64,000 nt of DNA from Brevundimonas sp. MF30-B. GTDB lineage: Bacteria; Pseudomonadota; Alphaproteobacteria; Caulobacterales; Caulobacteraceae. The notes under the pieces are model-generated. The model saw only the letters and a program-made list of their open reading frames with translations, did no database searches and had not been told where the DNA came from. The DNA lies in contig NZ_CP038440.1 of NCBI RefSeq assembly GCF_004683885.1, forward strand, positions 1,398,001 to 1,462,000, written 5' to 3'. The translations under genes were made by a program, and so were the position numbers. This document shows, one piece after another, positions 11,465-20,868 of the stretch; position 1 is the stretch's first letter, and each line of letters starts with the position of its first letter.

Positions 11465-13042
11465 ATGGCGAAGCACGAGACGGACGTCGTCGTTCTAGGC
11501 GGCGGGCACAACGGGCTGGTCTGCGCCTGGTACATGGCGCGCGCCGGGCTGAAGGTGACGGTGCTGGAGCGTCGAGGCGTCGTCGGCGGCGCGGCGGTGA
11601 CGGAAGAGTTTTATCCCGGTTTTCGCAACTCGACCGCCAGCTACACCGTCAGCCTGCTGAATCCACGCATCATCGCCGACATGGATCTGGCGCGGCACGG
11701 GCTGCGCATCGTGGAGCGACGGCTGTCGAACTTCCTGCCCCTGGAGGACGGGCGATATCTACTGGCGGGGGAGGGGCGGACCCAGTCGGAAGTGGCTCGG
11801 TTCTCGACGCGCGACGCCGAGCGGCTGCCGGCCTATGAGGCGCGGCTGGAGGCCATAGCCGCTGTCCTGCGCGACTGGGTGCTGAAGCCGCCGCCGAATC
11901 TGGTCGAGGGCGGCTGGGCGGCGCTACCGGAGATGCTGAAGGCCCTGGCGCTAGGGCGACGCGTCGCAGGACTTGACCTAACCGGACGGCGCGACCTGAT
12001 CGATCTGTTCGCCAAGTCGGCGGGCGATTGGCTGGACGGCTGGTTCGAGAGCGATCCGATCAAGGCCTTGTTTGGGTTCGACAGCGTGGTGGGCAACTAC
12101 GCCAGCCCCTACACGCCCGGCTCGGCCTATGTGCTGCTGCACCACGTGTTCGGCGAGGTGAACGGCAAGCGCGGCGCCTGGGGCCACGCCATCGGCGGGA
12201 TGGGCGCCATCACCCAGGCCATGGCGGCCGCCTGCGTCGAGGCCGGAGTCGATATCCGCCTGGACAGTCCGGTCGCCGAGGTGCTGACCGAAAAGGACAG
12301 GGCGGTCGGCGCGGTGACGGAGGACGGCGAGGTGGTGCGCGCTCGCGCCGTGGTCTCCAACCTTCATCCGCGGCTGCTTTTCGACAAGGTTGATCCCGCG
12401 ATCGTGCCTGCGGATTTCCGGGCCAGGATCGCCGGCTATCGCTCGGGCTCGGGCACGTTCCGCATGAATCTTGCCCTTTCGGAGCTGCCGCGTTTCACGG
12501 CCCTGCCAGAGCCGGGAGACCATCTGACGGCCGGCGTCATCATCGCGCCCAGCCTGACCTACATGGACCGGGCGCACGCCGAAGCGCGGCTGAACGGATG
12601 GTCGTCAAAGCCGATCGTCGAGATGCTGATCCCGTCGACGCTGGACGACACACTGGCCCCGACGGGCGCCCATGTCGCGAGCCTGTTCTGCCAGCACGTC
12701 TCGCCCGACTTGGCCGACGCGGATCGCGAGACGGTGGCGGATCTGATGATCGAGACGGTGGATCGCCATGCGCCGGGCTTCAAGGCGTCGGTGCTGGGGC
12801 GGCTGGCGCTGGGGCCGCGCGATCTGGAGCGGCGGTTCGGTCTGGTCGGCGGCGACATCTTCCACGGCCGGCTGACGCTGGACCAACTGTTCAGCGCCCG
12901 GCCGGTGGCGGGCCATGCGGACTATCGGATGCCCGTTCCGGGCCTCTACCTGTGCGGCTCGGGCGCACACCCCGGCGGCGGCGTCACCGGCGCGCCTGGG
13001 CGAAATGCGGCTCGGGCGGTCACACGCGACCTTGGGCGCTGA
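11465..13042 (+). CDS. FAD-dependent oxidoreductase, phytoene desaturase-like (PYROXD2-type)
   Basis: This 525-residue enzyme starts with a Rossmann FAD-binding motif (VVVLGGGHNG, residues 8-17) and ends with the CrtI-type motif around CGSGAHPGGGVTGAPG, which also contacts FAD. This pattern is shared by carotenoid desaturases and by the PYROXD2-like family of unknown substrate. No carotenoid genes lie nearby and the N-terminal region resembles PYROXD2, so I favour a general flavin oxidoreductase rather than a carotenoid enzyme. A GAGGCGGC precedes the ATG. The gene is convergent with the response regulator, only two bases separating the stops. Confidence 0.82.
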   Translation: MAKHETDVVVLGGGHNGLVCAWYMARAGLKVTVLERRGVVGGAAVTEEFYPGFRNSTASYTVSLLNPRIIADMDLARHGLRIVERRLSNFLPLEDGRYLLAGEGRTQSEVARFSTRDAERLPAYEARLEAIAAVLRDWVLKPPPNLVEGGWAALPEMLKALALGRRVAGLDLTGRRDLIDLFAKSAGDWLDGWFESDPIKALFGFDSVVGNYASPYTPGSAYVLLHHVFGEVNGKRGAWGHAIGGMGAITQAMAAACVEAGVDIRLDSPVAEVLTEKDRAVGAVTEDGEVVRARAVVSNLHPRLLFDKVDPAIVPADFRARIAGYRSGSGTFRMNLALSELPRFTALPEPGDHLTAGVIIAPSLTYMDRAHAEARLNGWSSKPIVEMLIPSTLDDTLAPTGAHVASLFCQHVSPDLADADRETVADLMIETVDRHAPGFKASVLGRLALGPRDLERRFGLVGGDIFHGRLTLDQLFSARPVAGHADYRMPVPGLYLCGSGAHPGGGVTGAPGRNAARAVTRDLGR

Positions 13043-13044
13043 TC

Positions 13045-13422
13045 TCAGGCCTCGGCGACACCCAGGGCGCTCATCAAGGCGCTGCGGACCGTCGCTTCGG
13101 TGAAGGGTTTCTGGATCGTAGGATGGCCACGCCATTCGTCCGGCAAGCCGCCTTCCCCATATCCCGTGGAGAATACGAACGGCACGCCCCGCGCCTTCAA
13201 CGCATCTGCGGCTGGAAAAACCTGACGGCCCGCCACGTTTACGTCCAGCAGAGCCCCATCCAACACGGCCTCGTCGCTTATCAAGCGCAGACCCTCGTCT
13301 ACGCTCGAAGCAGGACCGACAGGGAGGCAGCCCAAGTCTTCCAGAACCGTCTCGAGCAGCATGGCGACCAGGGATTCATCTTCTATGACGAGGATCCGGC
13401 GGTCCTTGAGCAAGTGGGTCAT
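13045..13422 (-). CDS. Single-domain response regulator
   Basis: This 125-residue protein is a lone receiver domain: acidic pocket E14-D15, phospho-acceptor Asp60 in ALLDVN, a Ser/Thr at 85-86 and the conserved Lys105 in the QKPF motif. It has no output domain. It overlaps the upstream kinase by four bases (ATGA), so the two are translationally coupled and probably form a pair. Single receivers paired with HWE or HisKA_2 kinases are common in alphaproteobacteria, where they act as phosphate sinks or signal relays. Confidence 0.93.
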   Translation of the reverse strand: MTHLLKDRRILVIEDESLVAMLLETVLEDLGCLPVGPASSVDEGLRLISDEAVLDGALLDVNVAGRQVFPAADALKARGVPFVFSTGYGEGGLPDEWRGHPTIQKPFTEATVRSALMSALGVAEA

Positions 13423-14999
13423 TGAAGATCGCCCCCGTCGAGCGGCAGCGAGATATCCACCTCGAGGCCGTCATTGGAATATCGTGTTTGAAGCTCGCCG
13501 CCCAGGTCGTGTCGAACATTGCGCTCGATCAGACGGGAGCCGAAACCGCGTCGTTCGGGTGCCACGACCGGCGGCCCGCCCCTTTCCTGCCAGCTCAAGC
13601 TCAGGCGAGGCGCGCGTTGATCTGCGACGGACCAGTCGACGAAGACGCGGCCCTCCGGCGCGGACAGCGCGCCGTATTTGGCGGCGTTCGTGGCCAGCTC
13701 ATGGAATATCATGCCCAGCGAAAGGGCTCGAGACGGCGCCAGTGACAGGGGCGGGCCGTTCAGCACGATCCGCTGTGCGCCATGGGCGGCGGTCTCATGC
13801 TCCAGGATCGATCGCAGGTCCGCGCCTTCCCAATGGGAGCGCGTCAGCAGGTCGTGGGTGTGCGACAGGGCCAGCAACCTCGCCTGAAAGGTCTCGGCGA
13901 AGCTTCTTGGGTCGCTGTTGGAACGCGCAGTCTGCATGGCGATCGACTGGACGGTCGCCAGAGTGTTCTTAACCCGATGATTCAACTCGTCGATCATCAA
14001 CCGCTGTCGGCGATCGGCCAGAACCTTTTCGGTGACGTCGTTGCCCTGAACGAAGACGCCTATCGTGGCGTCCCCGTCGCCGCGGATGGGTTGATAGTAG
14101 AGGTCGATATAGCGGGTTTCCGCGGCCGCGTTGGGGGTCCGGTTCAAGGCGGCGGGCTGCGCATGAGCTTCCACGGCCTCACCCGTCGCATAGACGCTGT
14201 CCAGAAGATCGATGAAGCCCTGGCCCTCTATCTCGGGCATGAACTCACGAATGGGCTGATCGTGCGCAGGCGTGCGGCCTACGATGCGGTCGTAGGCGCC
14301 GTTGGTGAACTGAAACCGATGATCCTCGCCCAGAAGCACGGCGACAGCCTGCGGAGAGCGACGGAACAGATCCATCAACCGCCCGTGTTCCCGCTCAAGC
14401 TTGGCCTTGGCGTTCTCAGCCTTCTCAGCCCGGTTCAGTACGGCGCCCGAGAGCAGTCGATCCAGAGTGGGCGCGTCGCTTTCCTTGTCGGCCAGCTGCC
14501 GACGCAGGCGCTCCATTTCGGTGATGTCCGACGTGTGCTGTAGAATATAGGCTACCCGCCCTTCGGCGTCCTTCATGGGCGTATGGACAGCGCTCCAGAA
14601 CCGATCCTCGAGCACGCGTCGGCCGTCCGGTCCGGTCACAGGGATGGCGTAATGGATCACAGGCAGAATATCGCGCTCGCCCGTCGCCAGAACACGTTCA
14701 AAGGAGTCGCGCAGGCGCTGGGCGCTCGCCCGCCCTTCTTCCCCGCCGTCGAATTCGTCGAAGATCACCTTGCCGAGCAGGTCGTCGCGCTGCCGCTGGA
14801 CAGCGTCGAGATAGGCCTGGTTGACGCCCGCGAAACGCAATTCGCGATCCAGCACCATATACGGGTTCGCCGACGCGTCGAAGGCGGCCGCGAGTTGTTG
14901 CGCGACCTCGCTGCTCTTCGCCAGTTCCTTCAAGCCGCCCCCCTTGCGCGTAGTAGCCTGCAATGCGTCAGCGCGGCGATGGTTGCGCGACCACGACAT
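13419..14999 (-). CDS. PAS-domain sensor histidine kinase, HWE family
   Basis: This 526-residue protein has no membrane segment, so it is probably a cytoplasmic sensor. Two PAS domains (about residues 35-165 and 215-325) precede a dimerisation segment with phospho-acceptor His341 in DELNHRVKNTLA, typical of the HWE/HisKA_2 group. The catalytic domain follows with FHELATNAAKYGALS and a late GFGSRLIER. PAS domains of this type often bind flavin or haem; the flavin-photosensor motif NCRFLQ is absent, so I do not call a LOV domain. The gene is transcribed with its receiver. Kinases of this class can feed the general stress response, but no direct evidence of that is visible. Confidence 0.92.
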   Translation of the reverse strand: MSWSRNHRRADALQATTRKGGGLKELAKSSEVAQQLAAAFDASANPYMVLDRELRFAGVNQAYLDAVQRQRDDLLGKVIFDEFDGGEEGRASAQRLRDSFERVLATGERDILPVIHYAIPVTGPDGRRVLEDRFWSAVHTPMKDAEGRVAYILQHTSDITEMERLRRQLADKESDAPTLDRLLSGAVLNRAEKAENAKAKLEREHGRLMDLFRRSPQAVAVLLGEDHRFQFTNGAYDRIVGRTPAHDQPIREFMPEIEGQGFIDLLDSVYATGEAVEAHAQPAALNRTPNAAAETRYIDLYYQPIRGDGDATIGVFVQGNDVTEKVLADRRQRLMIDELNHRVKNTLATVQSIAMQTARSNSDPRSFAETFQARLLALSHTHDLLTRSHWEGADLRSILEHETAAHGAQRIVLNGPPLSLAPSRALSLGMIFHELATNAAKYGALSAPEGRVFVDWSVADQRAPRLSLSWQERGGPPVVAPERRGFGSRLIERNVRHDLGGELQTRYSNDGLEVDISLPLDGGDLQ

Positions 15000-15132
15000 T
15001 GAGCGCGCTCTCTAACACGAAGCGCGACTTGCGCGACGCGCGGATGAAATTGACCAGCGGGGCTGCGGCATAGCGCAGTCAACTCAGTGAGGCGTGAATG
15101 CGGCCCTTGCGCGGCATGTTACGGCTGTGTCA

Positions 15133-15146
15133 TGTAATCGGTTACA
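15133..15146 (+). promoter_or_regulatory. LacI-family operator, copy 1 (upstream of lacI)
   Basis: The sequence TGTAATCGGTTACA is a 14-bp near-palindrome of the TGTAA-N4-TTACA type recognised by LacI-family regulators. It lies 102 bp upstream of the lacI start at 15248, in the only intergenic gap that could control the downstream carbohydrate genes. Its exact reverse complement recurs at 15334-15347. Confidence 0.75.
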
Positions 15147-15247
15147 CGAACCGACGGACGGACCCTCGCAAAGGGGGCCGGGGCTGCGGGGAGACGGGAG
15201 CGATACATGCCGCCAGGAGGCAAACCCATTCCAGCCAGGCTTTCGTC

Positions 15248-16303
15248 ATGAAGGCCGCGACTATCCGCGATGTCGCGCGCCGAGCTGAGGTGTCGGTGGC
15301 GTCGGTCTCGCGCGTTCTCAGCGGGACCGGTCCTGTAACCGATTACACGCGCCAGAAGGTCGAGGCCGCCGTGGCCGAGCTGGCCTATGTGCCGCACTCT
15401 GGGGCGCGAAGCCTTTCGACCAGCCGGACCCAGGTGATCGGCGTGATTCTGCCGGATCTCTTCGGCGAGTTCTTTTCGGAGCTGATCCGCGGCATGGATC
15501 TGGCGGCCCGCGCCGGCGGCTACCACCTCATCGTTTCCAGCACCCACGGCGACGCCGACGAAGCCGCAGCGGTTATTCGCTCAATGCGCGGCCGCGTCGA
15601 CGGCCTGGCGGTGCTGTCGCCGCATGTCGACGATGCCGGGCTGGCTGAAAGCCTCGCGAGCGCCGTGCCCGTTCTGGTGATGAATGGCGGGGAAGGCGGG
15701 TCGCGGCCCTCGATCGTGGTCGACAACCACGCTGGCGCTGTGGAGGCCGTGCGTCATCTCGCTGCAGGCGGCCGACGACGCATAGCCTTCATCGCCGGTC
15801 CTCAAGACAACAGCGAAGCCGCCGCCCGACGATCAGGATATCTGGCCGCCATGGCGCAGGCCGGTCTCGAGCCGCAGATCGCCGACGGGGACTTCAGTCA
15901 GTCGGCGGGCCACACCGCCTGTCTGGAGCTGATCAGTCGAGCGCCGCGCCCGGACGCCGTCTTCGCCGCCAACGACATGATGGCCGTCGGAGCCCTGCTG
16001 GCCTTGCAGGAAACCGGACTTCGCTGCCCGGAAGACGTCGCCGTCGTCGGCTTCGATGATGTGCCGATCGCCGCTCTGATGCGGCCGTCGCTGACCACGA
16101 TGAAGATCGACATCGCTGGAATCGGCCGCCGCGCGCTCGAGCGTCTGATCGACCTGATCCGAAATCGTGCCGACGCGGACGCCGCCCAGGAAGTGGTGAG
16201 GCCGGTGCTTGTCGAGCGCCAGTCCACCCGCCCTCACCACAAGACCGCCAACCATCCAGCCGCAGCCGGGCTCACGCCCGGTTTTGCGACGATCGATTCC
16301 TGA
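15248..16303 (+). CDS. LacI-family transcriptional regulator
   Basis: This 351-residue repressor has an N-terminal helix-turn-helix (TIRDVARRAEVSVASVSRVL, residues 5-24) and a periplasmic-binding-protein-like sensor domain to about residue 330. The ATG at 15248 is chosen because the DNA-binding domain begins immediately after it; an earlier frame extension is basic and unconserved. It leads the carbohydrate locus, with the TonB receptor 14 bp downstream, so it probably senses a sugar taken up by that system. One operator-like palindrome lies upstream and a second, inverted copy lies inside this gene, where it encodes Pro-Val-Thr-Asp-Tyr-Thr, which suggests autoregulation. Confidence 0.93.
   Translation: MKAATIRDVARRAEVSVASVSRVLSGTGPVTDYTRQKVEAAVAELAYVPHSGARSLSTSRTQVIGVILPDLFGEFFSELIRGMDLAARAGGYHLIVSSTHGDADEAAAVIRSMRGRVDGLAVLSPHVDDAGLAESLASAVPVLVMNGGEGGSRPSIVVDNHAGAVEAVRHLAAGGRRRIAFIAGPQDNSEAAARRSGYLAAMAQAGLEPQIADGDFSQSAGHTACLELISRAPRPDAVFAANDMMAVGALLALQETGLRCPEDVAVVGFDDVPIAALMRPSLTTMKIDIAGIGRRALERLIDLIRNRADADAAQEVVRPVLVERQSTRPHHKTANHPAAAGLTPGFATIDS
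15334..15347 (-). promoter_or_regulatory. LacI-family operator, copy 2 (inside lacI coding sequence)
   Basis: The plus strand reads TGTAACCGATTACA, the exact reverse complement of the operator at 15133-15146. The two centres are 201 bp apart, close to 19 helical turns, so one repressor tetramer or two dimers could bridge them with a DNA loop. It lies in the coding sequence just after the helix-turn-helix. Confidence 0.6.
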
Positions 16304-16317
16304 AGGGGGAGATCATT

Positions 16318-19300
16318 ATGTTCAACCATAGAAAACTGGCCCTGAGCGCCGCCTCGGCCCTCGCCGTCGCCGCCGCCCTGGCTGCCGCGGCCCCGGCAAG
16401 CGCGCAGGTGGCGACCTCGACTATCCGAGGCAGCATTGCTTCGGCCCCGGCCGGCTCGACTGTTGTTGCGCGCAACACGGCCAGCGGCTTCACCAACCGC
16501 GCCACCGTCAACAGCCAGGGCGGCTACACCCTGTCGGGTCTACGGCCCGGCACCTATGAGGTGACGGTCACCACTAGCGACGGTCAAACGGCGACCGACA
16601 CGGTCAGCATCGGCGTGGGACAGGTCGGCAATCTCGACCTCGACGTGACCGCCACGGCAGCGCCGACGCCGGGAGGCGTGGCAGAGGTCGCGGACGTCGT
16701 CGTCACCGGCCGTCGTCTGGCCGAGGTTCGCACCCCGGAAAACGCGACAAATGTGACGACCCAGCAGATTCAGACGCTGCCGCAGATCAACCGCAACTTC
16801 CTGAACTTTGCGGCGCTGGCGCCAGGCGTACGCGTCTCGCAAAACGAGCAAGAGGTGACCATCACGGCCGGCGGCCAGCGCGCCGAGGCGGTCAACGCCT
16901 TCATCGACGGCGCCAGCCTGAAGTCGAACATCATCTCGGGCGGCATCGTTGGTCAGGATGACAGCCGCGGCAATCCGTTCCCGCAGGGTTCGATCCAGGA
17001 ATTCCGCGTCGTCAGCCAGAACTTCAAGGCCGAATACGAGCAGGCTTCTTCCGCCATTATTACGGCGGTGACCCGCTCCGGCACGAACGAATTCAGTGGT
17101 GAGGTCTTCGGCACTTACCGTGACGAGAGCTTCATCACGCAGGATGAGTTTGGGCGCCGAAACAATGACGAGCAGCCGTCGTTGGAAGTCCTGCAGTACG
17201 GAGCCGCGCTGGGCGGGCCGATCATTCGTGATGTGCTGCACTTCTTCGCAAACTACGAGCACAAGCAGGAAAACCGGGCCGCATCCGTTACCCTAGGCCG
17301 CCAGACGCCAGCCTATCTGGCGCAGTTCGGCGACTATGTGGGCACTTTCGCCACGCCGTTCGAGGAAGATCTCTTTTTCGGAAAGCTCAGCTTCCAGCCG
17401 CGTGAGGGCCACCTCTTTGACCTGAGCGTGACCTATCGCGACGAGGCCGACACCACCGGGGTGGGCGGCGCCAACTCGTTCGACCGCGCCACGGGTCTCG
17501 AGCAAACAACTAAGAGCGCCAACTTCCGCTATCAGTGGCAGGGTCAGGGCTTCCTGAACGAGTTCGCCGTCGACTATCGTAACTACAACTACAACCCGAC
17601 CGCGCAGAACTTCGATGCCGCCGGCGCCAGCTATCGGGTGTTCGACAATGAGTTTCAGCCCTTCGGCGGGTTGGCGATCATCAACATCGGCGGGGCTGAC
17701 ACTCGTCAGGACATTACCGATGAGGCTCTGACCTTCCGAAACGACCTGACGCTGACGGACATCGAGTTCAACGGCGTTCACACCATCAAAATGGGCGTGA
17801 AGTTCTCATCGCAAGACTATGAGGTAATCAAAGAGTTCGGCCGCAATCCGCAGTTCTTCTACGATCTGGATGGAAACGCGAGCGGTGACGCCGACATCCC
17901 CTATCGTGTTGAACTCGGCACGGCGTTCCCGACGGTCAACCTGAACAACAAGGTCTACGGGCTTTACATCCAGGACGACTGGCAGATCACAGACCGGCTT
18001 GAACTGAACCTCGGGATTCGCTGGGACTACGAGTCGAACGCGAACAACGACGACTACGTCACGCCCCAGTCCGTAATCGGCGGGCTGGATCAATGGATTG
18101 CATCCACTGCTGGGGGCAAACCCGCAGGTTACGCGCCCAGCTGGTTCAACCGGGACGACTACATATCGACGGGTGACAATCGCTCACCGTTCAAGAACGC
18201 GTTCCAGCCTCGCATCGGCTTCTCGTATGACTTGTCTGGGGATCGGTCGACCGTGATTTTCGGCGGCGCGGGACGGTATTATGATCGCGTCAACTTCAAC
18301 TTCTCGTTCGACGAACTCGCGAAACCGTTCGACACGAGGAAGAACGCTTTCTTCTCCACGACAGGGGGCGCGCCCGGCGTCGCGGACGGTACGCCTGACG
18401 ATCCCTTCCTGTGGGACCCGTCTTATGCGACGCCGGCTGGCCTGGACCCGCTGCTCGCCGGGATCGAAGCCAAGGGGCAAGCTTTCCTGCTCAGGAACGA
18501 CTTCGAGCCCCCAAGCACCGACCAGGTCAATCTTGGGGTTCGTCAGCGGTTCGGGGAATGGCAAACCGAATTCACCCTCGCGTATGGAAAGACCAAGAAC
18601 GAGTTCACTTGGCTGTATCTCACGCGCTGCCGCGAACCGGCCTTCGGCAACGATGGTGGTGGTTTCGGCGATAACGGAGGCACCTGCGGCCCGGACGGCT
18701 CCAACCCTTTCCGCGAGTACTGGGTCTCGGACCACAACAAGCAGCGCGAGTTCGCCGCCCTCTACGTCAAGCTGGACAAGGCCTATACGCGTGAGTCCGG
18801 CTGGGGCTTGAACGTTGCCTACACCCTGTCGAAGTCTGAGCAGAACGGCGGCAACGACAACTTCTGCTTCGACTGCTTCGATGTGGAAAACTCGCCCGTT
18901 CGCCCGTCGGGCAACGACGAGCGCCACCGGATTGTCGCGAACGGCATTGTCGATCTGCCTTACGACTTCCAGTTGTCGGGCATTGTCACCCTTGGGTCCG
19001 GCACGCCTTATGACGTGTTCGACGGAACGGGATCGCAGTTCTACTACCGCCCGTACGCCGGTCGTCCCGACCGTCGATCCTTCTTCATCCCGGACGCCTT
19101 CGCCTACCGGAATGTCGATCTGCGGCTAACCAAGAACATCGCCGCCCCGGGTGGTGAACTCCAGCTGTATCTGGATGCAATCAACATCTTCAACTTCAAC
19201 AACTTCACCAACTACGAAGGCGGCACCGGCTCGGCGGCGGAACCCAATCCGTTCTTCGGCACGCCGCGGGCCGTGCTGTTCCCGACTCGACAGTTCCAGA

Positions 19301-19323
19301 TCGGGGCGCGCTACGCGTTCTAA
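16318..19323 (+). CDS. TonB-dependent receptor with carboxypeptidase-regulatory-like domain (Oar type)
   Basis: This 1001-residue outer-membrane receptor begins with a signal peptide ending ASA|Q (cleavage after residue 29). A short beta-sandwich domain follows (about 33-105, with the GGYTLSGLRPGTYEV pattern of carboxypeptidase-regulatory-like domains), then a TonB-box-like VADVVVTGRR stretch, a plug domain to about 260, and a barrel ending in the expected aromatic residue (YAF). Such receptors import oligosaccharides across the outer membrane using TonB energy. It sits 14 bp after lacI with a GGGGGAG ribosome-binding site, and is followed by a strong terminator and then the glycan-handling genes. 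Substrate is inferred from context only. Confidence 0.93.
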   Translation: MFNHRKLALSAASALAVAAALAAAAPASAQVATSTIRGSIASAPAGSTVVARNTASGFTNRATVNSQGGYTLSGLRPGTYEVTVTTSDGQTATDTVSIGVGQVGNLDLDVTATAAPTPGGVAEVADVVVTGRRLAEVRTPENATNVTTQQIQTLPQINRNFLNFAALAPGVRVSQNEQEVTITAGGQRAEAVNAFIDGASLKSNIISGGIVGQDDSRGNPFPQGSIQEFRVVSQNFKAEYEQASSAIITAVTRSGTNEFSGEVFGTYRDESFITQDEFGRRNNDEQPSLEVLQYGAALGGPIIRDVLHFFANYEHKQENRAASVTLGRQTPAYLAQFGDYVGTFATPFEEDLFFGKLSFQPREGHLFDLSVTYRDEADTTGVGGANSFDRATGLEQTTKSANFRYQWQGQGFLNEFAVDYRNYNYNPTAQNFDAAGASYRVFDNEFQPFGGLAIINIGGADTRQDITDEALTFRNDLTLTDIEFNGVHTIKMGVKFSSQDYEVIKEFGRNPQFFYDLDGNASGDADIPYRVELGTAFPTVNLNNKVYGLYIQDDWQITDRLELNLGIRWDYESNANNDDYVTPQSVIGGLDQWIASTAGGKPAGYAPSWFNRDDYISTGDNRSPFKNAFQPRIGFSYDLSGDRSTVIFGGAGRYYDRVNFNFSFDELAKPFDTRKNAFFSTTGGAPGVADGTPDDPFLWDPSYATPAGLDPLLAGIEAKGQAFLLRNDFEPPSTDQVNLGVRQRFGEWQTEFTLAYGKTKNEFTWLYLTRCREPAFGNDGGGFGDNGGTCGPDGSNPFREYWVSDHNKQREFAALYVKLDKAYTRESGWGLNVAYTLSKSEQNGGNDNFCFDCFDVENSPVRPSGNDERHRIVANGIVDLPYDFQLSGIVTLGSGTPYDVFDGTGSQFYYRPYAGRPDRRSFFIPDAFAYRNVDLRLTKNIAAPGGELQLYLDAINIFNFNNFTNYEGGTGSAAEPNPFFGTPRAVLFPTRQFQIGARYAF

Positions 19324-19339
19324 AGGCTCCTGAGCCTTG

Positions 19340-19378
19340 GGGCCGCCCTTCGCGTGTCGAAGGGCGGCCCTCTTTTTT
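19340..19378 (+). terminator. Rho-independent terminator after the TonB receptor
   Basis: A perfect 13-bp stem (19340-19352 with 19358-19370) with a five-base loop is followed by TCTTTTTT. It lies between the receptor and the GH144-like gene, inside what otherwise looks like one operon, so it may lower expression of the downstream genes relative to the receptor. Confidence 0.9.
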
Positions 19379-19413
19379 GTCTTGTTTTTCTTACGCCTTA
19401 AGGAGGCAGCTTC

Positions 19414-20868
19414 ATGGATCGTCGTCGGTTTCTTCTCGGATCAGCCGTGGGAACAGCGGCTCTGGCGAGCGGCCTCGGACTGGGCGCCTGTTCGCAGCCT
19501 GCCGCCGTCGCCGGCTCGAGTGGTGCGGGCTTGGTCACCCTGGACCCCGTGATCGAAGAACTCCAGGAGCGCAGCTTCCGCTGGTTCTGGGATACGACGA
19601 ACGCCGCCAACGGCATGACGCCGGATCGCTGGCCTACGCCCAGCTTCGCCTCCATCGCCGCCATCGGCGACGCCCTGGCCTGCTGGCCGATCGGGGTCGA
19701 GCGCGGCTGGATCACGCGCGAACAGGCCCGCGAGCGCACCCTGACGACCATCCGCTTCCTGCACGACCTGAAACAGGGCCCCGAGCCGACCGGGACCGGC
19801 GGCTACAAGGGCTTCTTCTATCACTTCATCGACATGAACACCGGCCATCGCTACGGCCAGACCGAGCTGTCCAGCGTCGATACGGCTCTGTTGATGGGCG
19901 GCATGATGTTCGCCGCGCGCTGGTTCGATCAGGATCATGCCGACGAGGCCGAAATCCGTCGCCTGACCCAGGTCATCTACGAGCGGATCGAATGGCCGTG
20001 GCTGGAGGCCCGGCCGAACCGCATCTCGATGGGCTGGCACCCCGAGAGCGGCATCATCGAGGCCGACTGGAACGTCTACAACGAGGGCATGATCGTCCTG
20101 ATCATGGCTATGGGCAGCCCGACGCACCCGGTTTCCAAGGGCGTCTGGGACGAATGGTGCAGCGTTTACGACCAGAGCTTCACCGACCGCTGGGGCCCCA
20201 AGCACCTGCACTTCGGCCCGATGTTCGGCCATCAGTACAGCCACATGTTCATCGACTTCCGCGGCATTCAGGACGAATGGATGCGCGACCAGTCCGGCAT
20301 TCCGGGCTTCGACTATTTCGAGAACTCCAAGCGCGCGGTCCTGGCGCAGCAGAAGTACGGCGTCGACAATCCCAAGGGCTGGGACGGCTATTCCGGCGAC
20401 ATCTGGGGCTTCACGGCCTGCGACGGCCCGGGTGACTTCAAACAGGTCATCAACGGCCGCGAGCGCGAGTTCTTCAGCTACTCGGCCCGCGGTCCGGGCG
20501 AACGCGAGGACGGCACCATCGCGCCGACGGCGGCGGCCGGCTCCATCTGCTTCGAGCCCGAGATCGTCACCAACTGCATCAAGGCGATCAAGGCCCAGTA
20601 CGGCGAGCACCTTTACGGCCAGTACGGCTTCCTCGACAGCTTCAACCTGACGCTCAAGGAAACTGAGAACCGGCTGTTGCACGGCAAGATCGTGCCGGGC
20701 GTGGGCTGGTTCAACGGCGACTACATCGGCATCGATCAGGGGCCGATCGTCATCATGACCGAGAACCTGCGTTCCAACATCATCTGGAACCGCATGCACG
20801 CCGAGCCGAATATCGTGCGCGGTCTCAAGGTGGCCGGCTTCACCGGCGGCTGGCTGGACCAGGCGTGA
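19414..20868 (+). CDS. GH144-like (PF10091 glucoamylase-family) lipoprotein
   Basis: This 484-residue protein has a twin-arginine-like start (DRRRFLLGS) and a lipobox LGAC with Cys26, so it is probably a Tat-exported lipoprotein. The body matches the family databases call 'glucoamylase' (PF10091), seen in segments such as RSFRWFWDTT, DMNTGHRYG, SSVDTALLMGG and DWNVYNEGM. Characterised members of this group (GH144) are endo-beta-1,2-glucanases, not starch enzymes, so the common name may mislead. AAGGAGG lies eight bases before the ATG. The stop overlaps the GTG of the binding protein, linking hydrolysis to ABC uptake. The catalytic acids cannot be fixed without an alignment. Confidence 0.8.
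   Translation: MDRRRFLLGSAVGTAALASGLGLGACSQPAAVAGSSGAGLVTLDPVIEELQERSFRWFWDTTNAANGMTPDRWPTPSFASIAAIGDALACWPIGVERGWITREQARERTLTTIRFLHDLKQGPEPTGTGGYKGFFYHFIDMNTGHRYGQTELSSVDTALLMGGMMFAARWFDQDHADEAEIRRLTQVIYERIEWPWLEARPNRISMGWHPESGIIEADWNVYNEGMIVLIMAMGSPTHPVSKGVWDEWCSVYDQSFTDRWGPKHLHFGPMFGHQYSHMFIDFRGIQDEWMRDQSGIPGFDYFENSKRAVLAQQKYGVDNPKGWDGYSGDIWGFTACDGPGDFKQVINGREREFFSYSARGPGEREDGTIAPTAAAGSICFEPEIVTNCIKAIKAQYGEHLYGQYGFLDSFNLTLKETENRLLHGKIVPGVGWFNGDYIGIDQGPIVIMTENLRSNIIWNRMHAEPNIVRGLKVAGFTGGWLDQA

Noticed and set aside
11465-13042. Carotenoid biosynthesis gene (phytoene desaturase)
   Set aside because: The fold is shared, but no other crt genes are present and the N-terminal sequence is closer to the PYROXD2-like group.
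14030-14300. LOV photosensor in the HWE kinase
   Set aside because: The flavin-cysteine motif NCRFLQ of LOV domains is missing from both PAS domains.
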